This document shows positions 1 through 8,090 of a stretch of DNA of 64,000 bases, one piece after another. This DNA comes from Chryseobacterium sp. GTDB lineage: Bacteria > Bacteroidota > Bacteroidia > Flavobacteriales > Weeksellaceae. The notes beneath the pieces were generated by a model. That model worked only from the letters and a program-made list of their open reading frames with translations, was not told the DNA's origin and ran no database searches. A program made the translations under genes and the position numbers. The stretch covers positions 1 through 64,000 of the forward strand of contig JAITUA010000017.1 in assembly GCA_031286615.1 (NCBI GenBank). Direction: 5' to 3'. Each line of letters starts with the position of its first letter. Within the stretch, counting starts at the first letter, position 1.

Positions 1-459
1 CCACCTTATACTTCTATAAAAGACACAAACAATAGACTAGATAAGTTTGTAGGAATATGGAAAGGTACTTATACTGATGGTAGAACATATGAATTTCACT
101 TTATAAAAAAAGAAAATGACGGAGGTTGGTTTAACGAAAAATTTTGGGATAAACTTATTGGTCGATTTATTGTAAAAAACAGCATTGGCAATATTTTGTA
201 TACTTCATTAAATGTTAATGATCTAAATGCAATGGAGGGCTTCCAATTTGATAAAACTTTAATGAAATATCAAATGTCTTATACAGCTAATGCAGATTGC
301 AATGATGGGGGATATGTTTATTTATCCTTTCCAGATCTTAATAATTTAAATCAAATGAAATTGGTCTTTATGCAGGATATGGATATTATTACGAGTTGTC
401 CTAATGGATATAAAACAGTAATTCCTGATGCAAAAGGCATAATATTAACAAAACAATAA
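1..459 (+). CDS. Hypothetical protein, DUF6705-like (5' end outside window)
   Basis: The frame is open from base 1 to the TAA at 457-459, so the N-terminus lies outside the window. An internal ATG-like start near 196 would miss the first part of the domain. The visible part holds a LDKFVGIWKGTY segment followed by alternating beta-strand-like stretches, resembling the small Chryseobacterium DUF6705 proteins, which have no known function. It is very AT-rich. The next gene starts about 40 bases downstream on the same strand, so the two may be co-transcribed. The family call is from memory of the WxGT-type N-terminal motif and is moderately sure; that the frame is coding is more secure. Confidence 0.55.
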   Translation, partial: PPYTSIKDTNNRLDKFVGIWKGTYTDGRTYEFHFIKKENDGGWFNEKFWDKLIGRFIVKNSIGNILYTSLNVNDLNAMEGFQFDKTLMKYQMSYTANADCNDGGYVYLSFPDLNNLNQMKLVFMQDMDIITSCPNGYKTVIPDAKGIILTKQ

Positions 460-500
460 TATATCCCAGCTTGGGAGGTTTTATTTCCCAAACACAGATT

Positions 501-1289
501 ATGAAAAATATTATAAAAATTGTTATACTTATTTTCTCAATTTTTTCCTTTGAAGTGAAAGGACAAGATAAGAAGCTTCAAGGGGTATGGATTTCTACAG
601 CTAATGATGTTATTGTCATTAAGGAGAAAGGGAATAATTTTAATATTTTGAGTACTGCTAATAGGGAAGAACAGTTGAAAGTTAATGTTAAAAAAGATAC
701 TATTAGTTTTTATACTCAATATACAAAGCTTGGTTCTGAAAAATCATATTTAGAAAAATATGATTTTTATATTAGTAAACTGACCGATAGAAGATTGGCA
801 TTAATCCCCACTTCTATTTTGTCGAGAGAATTTTTTGGAAACAAAAAGATAATCTTTACAAAGCAGGAATATAATGTTGATAAAACAATCCTTTTTGATA
901 AGCTTGTTTATCATACAACAAATTGTCTTGGGACTTGCCCCAAAATTGATTTAGAGATTGATAAAGATGGTAAGGTTTATTTAAATAGAGATATTATAGA
1001 TAATAAAGAGAAATCTGGCGTGTTCGAAGGGCAGTTATCTTCAGATGCTTTTGATAAACTGATTGATATTTTAAAAACCTCAAATGTAAAAAGCTGGTCT
1101 TTTCCAGAAAAGGATGGTTATGATGGCGCAGTAACTACACTTATAATGTACTACAATGGTGAGCGAAAATATTTTAAGTCCATGTTTCCTCCAACCATTA
1201 GTCATCAATTAATTAATTTTCTGTATAACTTAGAAGATAGTAAAATGAATCTTGTTCGTATAAATAAAAGTAGGAGTTTTGAGTATTAA
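501..1289 (+). CDS. Exported DUF6438-type protein
   Basis: The ATG at 501 is preferred over an upstream in-frame start at 471 because it places a signal peptide (MKNIIKIVILIFSIFSF, cleavage near VKGQ) at the very N-terminus. The first half looks like a lipocalin-like strand-rich region. The second half, from about residue 133, has the features of DUF6438: a TTNCLGTCPKIDLEI motif with two cysteines, a DGKVYLNR strand, and a long helix before the C-terminus. Function is unknown. It follows the DUF6705-like gene closely and is followed by an intrinsic terminator at 1320-1363, so the pair probably ends a transcription unit here. Confidence 0.7.
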   Translation: MKNIIKIVILIFSIFSFEVKGQDKKLQGVWISTANDVIVIKEKGNNFNILSTANREEQLKVNVKKDTISFYTQYTKLGSEKSYLEKYDFYISKLTDRRLALIPTSILSREFFGNKKIIFTKQEYNVDKTILFDKLVYHTTNCLGTCPKIDLEIDKDGKVYLNRDIIDNKEKSGVFEGQLSSDAFDKLIDILKTSNVKSWSFPEKDGYDGAVTTLIMYYNGERKYFKSMFPPTISHQLINFLYNLEDSKMNLVRINKSRSFEY

Positions 1290-1319
1290 GGGATATGAAT
1301 TAACATTTACTAATAAAAT

Positions 1320-1363
1320 AACAATAAAAAAAAACCTTCATTTTGAAAGGTTCTTTTATTGTT
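1320..1363 (+). terminator. Intrinsic terminator after the DUF6438 gene
   Basis: AACAATAAAA (1320-1329) pairs with TTTTATTGTT (1354-1363), enclosing an inner imperfect AACCTT/AAGGTT hairpin, with A- and T-runs in the arms. It lies 31 bases after the stop codon. Confidence 0.7.
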
Positions 1364-1435
1364 ATGCTTGAAAAATTTAGAATTATCATACTTCTTCTTG
1401 ATGGAATTTCAAAATCAAATTACTATTTTTGAATC

Positions 1436-2104
1436 ATGATTAAAGCAAGAAATATCCATAAATCTTATGGGAATTTAGAAGTACTGAAAGGAGTTGATAT
1501 TCATATCAAAATAGGCGAGGTGGTTTCCATTGTGGGAGAATCAGGAGCAGGTAAATCTACATTGCTGCAGATTTTAGGAACGCTGGATCATCCAAGCCAA
1601 TCAAACAAATATGATACTGAAATTGAGATCGCAGGAGAGTCATTTATTAATATGAATGACAAGCAGCTGTCGAAGTTCAGAAATCAGAATATCGGTTTTG
1701 TATTTCAGTTTCATCAGCTTCTTCCGGAGTTTACAGCGCTGGAAAATGTATTGCTTCCGACAAAAATTGCCGGAGCTAATGAAAGAGAAGCGCTTGAAAA
1801 AGCATATGCTTTATTTGAAGATCTGAAGATAGAACAAAGGCTGAATCATAAGCCCAACCAGCTTTCAGGGGGAGAAGCGCAAAGGGTAGCTGTAGCAAGA
1901 GCTTTAATCAATTCACCCAAAATCATTTTTGCGGATGAGCCTACAGGAAACCTGGATTCCAAAAATGCAGATGATCTTCACAGGTTATTTTTCGATCTGA
2001 GAGATAAATACAACCAGACATTTGTAATTGTAACCCACAACCCGAATCTTGCAGAAATTACAGACCGCAAGCTCATCATGAAAGACGGAATGATCATAGA
2101 ATAA
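1436..2104 (+). CDS. lolD: ABC transporter ATP-binding protein, LolD/MacB-type
   Basis: This 222-residue ATPase would power a lipoprotein-release (LolCDE) or MacB-type exporter at the inner membrane. Visible motifs are Walker [10 protein letters not shown] (about 34-42), Q-loop region [19 protein letters not shown], signature LSGGEAQR (about 144) and Walker [14 protein letters not shown], followed by the H-loop VTHN. The length and the [10 protein letters not shown] segment are typical of the LolD group. No LolC/E-type permease is adjacent, which is common in Bacteroidetes, where lolD is often separate. The lipoprotein gene 2121 follows after 16 bases, suggesting co-transcription. The exact transported substrate is inferred from the family only. 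Confidence 0.85.
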   Translation: MIKARNIHKSYGNLEVLKGVDIHIKIGEVVSIVGESGAGKSTLLQILGTLDHPSQSNKYDTEIEIAGESFINMNDKQLSKFRNQNIGFVFQFHQLLPEFTALENVLLPTKIAGANEREALEKAYALFEDLKIEQRLNHKPNQLSGGEAQRVAVARALINSPKIIFADEPTGNLDSKNADDLHRLFFDLRDKYNQTFVIVTHNPNLAEITDRKLIMKDGMIIE

Positions 2105-2120
2105 AAGCATACGATGCCAG

Positions 2121-2699
2121 ATGATGAAACTCTTTATTTTTCTTTTTATAATTTTAATTTCCTGTTCAAAAGCTGAATCCCAGCAGTTGAATCCATTGAA
2201 TGTGCCTCAGGCAAAGATTTCAGAGATTAAAGATTATATTAAAGGAAAAGAATATAACCAGGAGCTGGCTGTTTTTATCAACTTTAAAATACCTTCCGGG
2301 AAATACCGTTACTTCATCTATAACCTGAAAAATAATACAATAGTACAACAGGCCGTTGTATCTCATGGTTCAGGTTCTGTCATTCCAAAATCAGATGCTT
2401 TAAAATTCAGTAATATTGAAGGTTCTTATCAATCATCTCTTGGAAAATATGCCATAGGAGAAAGCTATGTGGGAAAGTTTGGTAAAGCTTACCGTTTAAA
2501 AGGACTTGATTCTACCAACAGTAATGCTATGCAAAGAGCAATTGTCCTTCATTCCTACGGATGTATTCCGGATGTGGAATCCCAGACTCCGGCATGCTTA
2601 AGCTTAGGATGTCCGATGCTTTCGGTGAATGCTCTTAAAGAAACAGCGAAATATATTGATCAGTCGAAAAAGCCGGTGATCTTATATGCATTTTATTAA
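2121..2699 (+). CDS. Murein L,D-transpeptidase catalytic domain lipoprotein (YkuD_2-like)
   Basis: The N-terminus is a lipoprotein signal (MMKLFIFLFIILISC, lipobox LISC, acylated Cys about residue 15). The mature part matches the YkuD_2 group: a segment beginning YRYFIYNLKNN, then VVSHGSG, then an IVLHSYGC region and SLGCP, whose cysteine (about residue 164) would be the nucleophile. Such enzymes cross-link or trim peptidoglycan in the periplasm. It lies between the lolD-like ATPase and radC with short gaps on the same strand. The active-site region has more cysteines than usual (three within about 20 residues). The fold call is fairly sure; activity has not been shown. Confidence 0.7.
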   Translation: MMKLFIFLFIILISCSKAESQQLNPLNVPQAKISEIKDYIKGKEYNQELAVFINFKIPSGKYRYFIYNLKNNTIVQQAVVSHGSGSVIPKSDALKFSNIEGSYQSSLGKYAIGESYVGKFGKAYRLKGLDSTNSNAMQRAIVLHSYGCIPDVESQTPACLSLGCPMLSVNALKETAKYIDQSKKPVILYAFY

Positions 2700-2717
2700 T
2701 TCATAATCTCTTTTTCC

Positions 2718-3395
2718 ATGACTATAAAATTTCTTGCAGAAGATGACAGACCCAGAGAAAAGTTTTTGCAGAAAGGCAAAAGCTCGCTTTCTGATTCTGA
2801 ACTCCTGGCTATTATTATGGGAAGTGGAAATAAAGAGGAGAATGCGGTAGAACTTGCAAGGAAAATATTAACCTCCGTCAATAATAACTGGCACCAGCTA
2901 AGCCTGCTTTCCATTAAAGATCTGATGAAATTTAAGGGAATTGGAATCACAAAAGCTATTTCGATTATCTCAGCGTTAGAAATCGGGAAAAGAAGAACGG
3001 TACAGGAAATTCCTGAAAAAACTGTGATTAGTAACAGCAATGACGCTTATCTTATTCTTCAAAATCAGCTTTCTGACTTAAGAACAGAAGAGTTTTGGGC
3101 TATTTTCCTTAATAACAGTAATAAAGTGATCCATGTTTCGCAACTGACTCAAGGAGGAATCAGTCAATCTATCGTAGATGTCAGAATTCTATATAAAACA
3201 GCACTTGAACATTTTTCAACAGGCATTATCATTGCCCACAATCATCCTTCCGGCAGTTTAAAGCCAAGCCGTGAAGATATCAGCATTACACAAAAAATAA
3301 AAGAAGCAGGAAACACGCTAAGTATCCAGCTTCTGGACCATATTATCGTCACACAGGATACCTATTTTAGTTTCACGGACGCCGGATTACTATGA
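2718..3395 (+). CDS. radC: RadC family protein (JAMM/MPN+ domain)
   Basis: The 225 residues are the usual RadC length. An N-terminal helix-hairpin-helix region (KFKGIGITKAISIISALE, about 75-92) precedes the JAMM domain with its HNHPSG metal motif near residue 174 and a downstream serine/aspartate stretch (SREDISITQKIKEA, LLDHIIV). Despite its name the family has no proven role in DNA repair; it is widely carried on chromosomes and mobile elements and is thought to be a metal-dependent isopeptidase or nuclease. It overlaps the next gene by four bases (ATGA at 3392-3395), so the two are translationally coupled. Confidence 0.9.
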   Translation: MTIKFLAEDDRPREKFLQKGKSSLSDSELLAIIMGSGNKEENAVELARKILTSVNNNWHQLSLLSIKDLMKFKGIGITKAISIISALEIGKRRTVQEIPEKTVISNSNDAYLILQNQLSDLRTEEFWAIFLNNSNKVIHVSQLTQGGISQSIVDVRILYKTALEHFSTGIIIAHNHPSGSLKPSREDISITQKIKEAGNTLSIQLLDHIIVTQDTYFSFTDAGLL

Positions 3396-4306
3396 TTAGA
3401 AGATTAAAATACCATGAAATTGATTTTGTAAAATATGCTCAATGTTTAGAAAATTCCGAACAAAGAAAATATTCTGCTACAAAAGATTTTTTAGATACAA
3501 CTTCAACAATGCCGTGGGAAATTCTGGTGTATAAGGATTATGAGGCCGTGATGCCTGTCCCTTTTGTAAGAAAATATGGGATGAAAATTGTTCACAATCC
3601 GAAGCTCTGCCAGCAACTCGGTGTTTTTTCTGCTAAAGACGATGTAAACCTTAATGAGGCTTTTTTAGAATATCTGGAAAAGAATTATATGATCAGAGCC
3701 TATCCGTTTAATGATGTAAACAAGCTTCGTACAAAGATCAGAATCAAGAAGAACTTTTTATTATATCCTGCGACTTACGAAAAAGTACGTAACAACTATT
3801 CTCCCAAGAGAAAAAGAAAACTTCGTTTAGATGAAGAAGTTGTAAAAGAATCAGAAATTAAAGTCATCTCTTACGATGAGGCAAAAACTTTTATAGAAGC
3901 TAATACAATAGGGTTGAGCAAAGACAATGACCTGTTTGAATTCATGAGGATTTTCGAAAGTTTCCATAAACAGGATTATCTGAAGTTTACTGCTTTTTAT
4001 TATAAGCATAAAATTGTCAATGTGATTGCGACGTATTCAGACAACAATATGGTGGCGCTTTTAGGAAATTTTAATGATAAAGAGTATGTAAAATTATCAG
4101 GAGCTTCCGTATTGATTGATTATATCATTAAAGAAAATATAGAAACCCATATTTTTGATTTCGAAGGAGGTGAATTGCCCAATATTGAAGAGTTTTTCAG
4201 AGGCTTCCGCCCGGAATTGAGACCTTATGGAATTATTGAAAATTCAAAAAAGAACCTTTTAAAAAAATTAGGATATCTCATCATGAGGGGAAAGTCATTT
4301 TTATGA
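3392..4306 (+). CDS. GNAT/FemAB-like acyltransferase family protein (uncharacterised)
   Basis: A 304-residue soluble protein. An N-terminal half contains the WEILVYKDYEAVMPVPF segment, and the C-terminal half has a KFTAFYYKHKIVNVIATYS strand pair, then a GASVLIDYIIKEN helix and an IFDFEGGELPNIEEFFRGF motif. This arrangement resembles a double-GNAT (FemAB/lysylphosphatidyl-transferase-like) fold, in which the FRGF-type motif closes the acyl-CoA-binding half. Substrate unknown. The start overlaps radC by four bases. Coding status is sure; the fold is a reasonable inference. Confidence 0.6.
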   Translation: MIRRLKYHEIDFVKYAQCLENSEQRKYSATKDFLDTTSTMPWEILVYKDYEAVMPVPFVRKYGMKIVHNPKLCQQLGVFSAKDDVNLNEAFLEYLEKNYMIRAYPFNDVNKLRTKIRIKKNFLLYPATYEKVRNNYSPKRKRKLRLDEEVVKESEIKVISYDEAKTFIEANTIGLSKDNDLFEFMRIFESFHKQDYLKFTAFYYKHKIVNVIATYSDNNMVALLGNFNDKEYVKLSGASVLIDYIIKENIETHIFDFEGGELPNIEEFFRGFRPELRPYGIIENSKKNLLKKLGYLIMRGKSFL

Positions 4307-4379
4307 TGAAAAGCATTGTTTAGATTGGTTCTAATTAAGTAATATTCCGTAACTTTATAAAATCCTTAGTAAAACAGTT

Positions 4380-5312
4380 ATGTTACAACAGATTCGTCAG
4401 TACAAACTATCATATATGCTTTATAACTTGTTTAAAAAGAATAAGTTAAAGCATAATATCCCGCTGTATAAGAAATATGGTATTAATAAGAGTTATTTTT
4501 CAAGTATTTCAAGTAAAGATTTTGCCCATCTTCCTGCCAGTGAAAGAACATTAGATTATGCGAAACTTAAGGAAACTCCTTTTTTTAAAAAGCTGACGGA
4601 AGAGAATAAAGAAAGTGCTCTGCAGTATGATGATAATGGTTACATGATTCTGAGAAACTTCCTGACTCCGGAAACGGCAGATCAAATCAATACAGAGATT
4701 GATAAGCTGATGGAAGATGGAACATTGAAGTTTATTTATGGAGGAAAACTGATGTTTGCCATTCATCATTCAGAAATTATTAAAAACATTGGAAGCGATA
4801 AGGAACTGCTGGACTTTTTATCTGTTTTACTGAACGGAAAGTCTAAACTTTTTCAAAGTATCAACTTCATCAACGGAAGCCAGCAAAAAACGCACTCAGA
4901 CAGTATCCACATGACGACTTACCCTTTGGGAGGATTGCTTGGAGTCTGGATTGCATTGGAAGATGTGGATGAAACCAACGGCGCTTTGCATTATATTCCA
5001 AAAAGCCATAAACTTCCATACTTCCTGAATTCTGATTATGATAATGAAGGAACAGCTCTGAAAATCGGTAAGAAAAGCTACAGAGCTTATGAAACATTTC
5101 TTGAGGATAAAGTAAAAGAGCTGGGACTGAAAAAAGAAGTTTTTAAGGCAAAAAAAGGAGATTTATTAATCTGGCATGCCAATATTCTTCATGGAGGAGA
5201 GCCTCATACTGATAAAAACAGAACAAGAAAAAGTCTTGTATATCATTTCTTTGACGAAAATAGCGTATGCTACCACGAAGTGACCCAAAGGCCGGCGCTC
5301 TTTGAACTTTAA
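4380..5312 (+). CDS. Phytanoyl-CoA dioxygenase (PhyH) family protein
   Basis: An Fe(II)/2-oxoglutarate oxygenase-like protein of 310 residues. The PhyH domain begins near YDDNGYMILRNFL (about 83). The metal triad is visible as HSD (His about 172, Asp about 174) and the distal His in ILHGGEPH (about 271), with the following NRTRKSL arginine (about 282) fit to bind 2-oxoglutarate. LGVWIALEDVDETNGALHYIPKSHK is the family-typical core. The N-terminal 75 residues are basic and of unknown role. Substrate cannot be read from sequence; bacterial homologues act on lipids or secondary metabolites. A 70-base spacer separates it from the preceding gene. Confidence 0.85.
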   Translation: MLQQIRQYKLSYMLYNLFKKNKLKHNIPLYKKYGINKSYFSSISSKDFAHLPASERTLDYAKLKETPFFKKLTEENKESALQYDDNGYMILRNFLTPETADQINTEIDKLMEDGTLKFIYGGKLMFAIHHSEIIKNIGSDKELLDFLSVLLNGKSKLFQSINFINGSQQKTHSDSIHMTTYPLGGLLGVWIALEDVDETNGALHYIPKSHKLPYFLNSDYDNEGTALKIGKKSYRAYETFLEDKVKELGLKKEVFKAKKGDLLIWHANILHGGEPHTDKNRTRKSLVYHFFDENSVCYHEVTQRPALFEL

Positions 5313-5403
5313 TACAGGTTTATCCTTTATTATAAAAGCTTTTTATAAGAATATAAGTTTAAATGATAGTTTTTTTACATTTGTATACTTATAATATCAA
5401 CGT

Positions 5404-6579
5404 ATGAAAAAAAGGGAAAATATTCTTGTTTTTATATTTTCAATCTATGTATGCATTATGTCATACTACTTATATAACAACCATTATTACAATACTGATA
5501 TGGAGGCTTATATGGGGTTGATTTATAAAACAGAATATCCCGATATGAAAATTGAAGAAATTCATCAGAAGGTATATGATGAGTTGCGGGAAAAGAATCC
5601 TGATTTTGCAGGATTAGGACCTGTAGATCCAATGGTGAAAGAAGTAGCGAAGGGCGAAAGTACATATTATAAAATATTATCACAAAACCCCAAAGCCTAT
5701 GAAGAAGAATTGCAGCTTTTTGTGGTAAAACCCTTTTATAATTTCATCAATTGGTCATTCTTTAAATTAGGTTTTAGTGCATCTGCTTCCAACTCTTTAA
5801 TTTCAATTATTTCTTACGCCCTGATTCTTATCCTGATTTTCAGTTTTCTGATAAAGATTCTGAAAAATTATAGTCTTGCTTTTATCATCACGATTTTAAT
5901 TTCCTTATTCAAGCCTTTTCCGGAGTCCGCCAGACACGTCTCAGCAGATTCTTTATCATGTCTGTTGCTTCTTTTGAGCTTCTATGTATTTTTAGTAAGA
6001 AGAAATTTATTTCTTGCGGGGATTTTTGCCATGTTGTGTATTCTTACAAGACCGGAGTATTTTATTTTTTATTCTTTCCTGTATGGCCTTATTTATCTTT
6101 ATAGAAACAGGCTTGAGGTAAAAACAGCTCCATTATTGATCTCATACGGATATCTGTTTCTTTCCTTCTTTTTAATACAGGCTTTTAACCAGGTTTCATG
6201 GTCTACACTCTTTATGAATCAGTTTATTAAAGTTCAGATCTATCCCGTGTCACAGCCTGATCCGTTTTCTTTTTCAGATTATATTCATTTTATTAAAAGT
6301 AAAATGATGTTTGAGCTGAATTCTTCATACTTTCCGGTTCTTTTGATTTTTATAATCATTATTCTGGCAAAGAATTTTTCTGTTTATAACAAAAAAAAAC
6401 AGGCACAGGTCTTATTTTTTGCCATTATTTATGGAACTGTGATGATGAGATTCCTGGTTTTTCCATCTCTGGCAAACAGGATGATGCTGGGCTTTTACCT
6501 TATAATTATATTGGCATTAGTTTATATACAAAATTCTAAAGTGGATATCTTTAAAAACTCTTTAGAAGACGGAAAATAA
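5404..6579 (+). CDS. Polytopic membrane protein, glycosyltransferase-C-like
   Basis: A 391-residue integral membrane protein. After an N-terminal transmembrane segment (NILVFIFSIYVCIMSYYLY) comes a loop of about 100 residues with acidic residues (DMEAYMGLIY), then at least eight hydrophobic helices. One TM followed by a large extracytoplasmic loop and many helices resembles GT-C glycosyltransferases or O-antigen-type polymerases, but I see no diagnostic motif beyond the DMEAY acidic start of the first loop. Upstream is an AT-rich stretch with a TACATTTG-like -7 element near 5377. Function is not assigned. Confidence 0.6.
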   Translation: MKKRENILVFIFSIYVCIMSYYLYNNHYYNTDMEAYMGLIYKTEYPDMKIEEIHQKVYDELREKNPDFAGLGPVDPMVKEVAKGESTYYKILSQNPKAYEEELQLFVVKPFYNFINWSFFKLGFSASASNSLISIISYALILILIFSFLIKILKNYSLAFIITILISLFKPFPESARHVSADSLSCLLLLLSFYVFLVRRNLFLAGIFAMLCILTRPEYFIFYSFLYGLIYLYRNRLEVKTAPLLISYGYLFLSFFLIQAFNQVSWSTLFMNQFIKVQIYPVSQPDPFSFSDYIHFIKSKMMFELNSSYFPVLLIFIIIILAKNFSVYNKKKQAQVLFFAIIYGTVMMRFLVFPSLANRMMLGFYLIIILALVYIQNSKVDIFKNSLEDGK

Positions 6580-6603
6580 TTAGTAATTTTGCAGTCTAAA
6601 ATT

Positions 6604-7116
6604 ATGACGAGTCTCTCAGGATATCTACCGTATGCATTTGCATTGATTATTGCAATTCCTTTTCTGGTTTTGCTCAGACAATTTGTACACTCGTACATTA
6701 CCCTTAAAAACCAGGAAATCAAATTACTCACCGTGAAATCAAATTCAGAGAATAAAGCACATTCTTACGAAAGAATGACTTTGTTTCTGGACAGAATGAA
6801 GCCGTCAAACCTTATCCAGAGATTTGACAGAGAACTAGCTGTTCATGAGTTTATTTTCCTTACCGAAAAAACAATAAATGAAGAATTTGAATATAACTCC
6901 TCGCAGCAGTTATACATCACAAAAAATTCATGGAAGAATATCGTAGACTCTAAAAATGCTATCATAGAGCTGCTTCACAAAACCTATGACGGATTGAAAG
7001 GAGAGGTTCAGTTAGATGAATTTAAAACGATTTTCATCATGAACTATATGGAAGGCAACGATTATATTGTGGAAACAATTGAAGACCTAAGAAAAGAAAT
7101 TTTAATAATAACTTAA
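6604..7116 (+). CDS. Conserved membrane-anchored hypothetical protein
   Basis: ATG 6604 is chosen over an in-frame TTG at 6589, since it gives a short N-terminus directly before the single transmembrane segment (YAFALIIAIPFLVLLRQFV). The rest (about 140 residues) is cytoplasmic, mostly helical and charged (SYERMTLFLDRMKPSNLIQRFD), rather like small membrane-tethered proteins found near pyrophosphatase in Flavobacteria. It begins 24 bases after the preceding membrane protein and ends 17 bases before ppa, so an operon with either is plausible. No known domain recognised. Confidence 0.65.
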   Translation: MTSLSGYLPYAFALIIAIPFLVLLRQFVHSYITLKNQEIKLLTVKSNSENKAHSYERMTLFLDRMKPSNLIQRFDRELAVHEFIFLTEKTINEEFEYNSSQQLYITKNSWKNIVDSKNAIIELLHKTYDGLKGEVQLDEFKTIFIMNYMEGNDYIVETIEDLRKEILIIT

Positions 7117-7133
7117 AAAATAACAGATAAATA

Positions 7134-7745
7134 ATGATTCCAAATTTTAAAGCACATCCATGGCACGGAATTTCTGCAGGAGAAGATGCGCCAAATGTTG
7201 TAAACGTATTTGTGGAAATTGTTCCTTCAGATACTATTAAATATGAAGTAGATAAAGAAACAGGATATTTAAAGGTAGACAGACCGCAGAAATTCTCTAA
7301 TATCATTCCAGCTTTATATGGTTTTGTTCCAAGAACATACTGTGATAAAGAAGTGATGAGACTTGCTGTAGAATCAGGAGCTACTGATGTTACAATGGGA
7401 GATCATGACCCTCTTGATATTTGTGTTTTAAGTTCTCACAATATCCATGCCGGAGGTTTATTGATGGAAGCTATTCCAATCGGTGGTTTCAAAATGATTG
7501 ACGGAGGAGAAGCTGATGATAAAATTGTTGCAGTAATGATCAATGACCACGCTTTCGGACACTTCAGAGATATTGCTGAATTACCAGAAGCAGAGGTAAG
7601 GAGATTGATGCACTACTTCCTAACGTATAAAAACCTACCGGATGAGCCTGCAAAATGTAGAATCCAGGAGGTTTACGGAGCTGAGCACGCAAGAAAAGTG
7701 ATTAAAGCTTCTCAAACAGATTACGCAGATAAATTCGGAGGATAA
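7134..7745 (+). CDS. ppa: Inorganic pyrophosphatase, family I
   Basis: A cytosolic Mg-dependent enzyme that hydrolyses diphosphate to two phosphates (EC 3.6.1.1), pulling biosynthetic reactions forward. The start MIPNFKAHPWHGI and the segments IVPSDTIKYEVDKETGYLKVDRP (in part), YGFVPRTYC, GDHDPLDICVL and GEADDKIVAV contain the conserved Lys, Tyr and metal-binding Asp residues of the family I active site. At 203 residues it is slightly longer than the E. coli enzyme, as usual in Bacteroidetes. A strong terminator follows at 7767-7802. The next gene is a membrane pyrophosphatase, so two enzymes for the same substrate lie side by side. Confidence 0.93.
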   Translation: MIPNFKAHPWHGISAGEDAPNVVNVFVEIVPSDTIKYEVDKETGYLKVDRPQKFSNIIPALYGFVPRTYCDKEVMRLAVESGATDVTMGDHDPLDICVLSSHNIHAGGLLMEAIPIGGFKMIDGGEADDKIVAVMINDHAFGHFRDIAELPEAEVRRLMHYFLTYKNLPDEPAKCRIQEVYGAEHARKVIKASQTDYADKFGG

Positions 7746-7766
7746 AATTCTCTTGATTCATAAAAT

Positions 7767-7802
7767 AAAAAAGGATAGACAGTTTTCTGTTTATCCTTTT
7801 TT
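7767..7802 (+). terminator. Intrinsic terminator after ppa
   Basis: AAAAAAGGATAGACAG (7767-7782) pairs with CTGTTTATCCTTTTTT (7787-7802) around a TTTT loop, with a T-rich 3' arm. Confidence 0.85.
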
Positions 7803-7811
7803 ATTTGACTA

Positions 7812-7858
7812 AAGTCATTGCAAACGAAACATGAAGCAATCTCAATTGTGAATGACTC
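7812..7858. repeat. Degenerate copy of the intergenic palindromic repeat also seen at 41041-41180
   Basis: AGTCATT (7813-7819) and AATGACT (7851-7857) are inverted, and the interior shares the words GTCATT, AACGAA and AATCTCA in the same order as the large palindrome at 41063-41100. It looks like one half of that repeat. It lies just beyond the ppa terminator. Confidence 0.5.
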
Positions 7859-8090
7859 TTTTAATGCCTTATTTTATTTTAAAGATTTAAATGATTCAAA
7901 GGTTTTTCACCCAGATGATTTCTTTGAAACCTCTATTCTGTCTCATTTTTTCATAAATTTTGATTGTCCTGAACTCTTCGGCATATTTTCATTCTTTTTG
8001 ATGATAAACGTCATACTGTTAAAATTTTTAATGCTTTGATGGTAATTATTTATTATATTTAATTTTCTATTACCAAAAAAATATTAAACT
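7859..8090. other. AT-rich spacer between ppa and hppA
   Basis: Together with the terminator and the repeat this makes a 345-base gap. A forward open frame of 73 codons runs through it from a TTG, but it starts inside the repeat and has an odd composition, so I do not call it. I see no clear promoter motif; TATATTTAATTTTC near 8053 could be part of one. Confidence 0.5.

Noticed and set aside
7818-8039. Forward open frame of 73 codons between ppa and hppA
   Set aside because: It starts at a TTG inside a repeat remnant, has unnatural composition and no recognisable feature.
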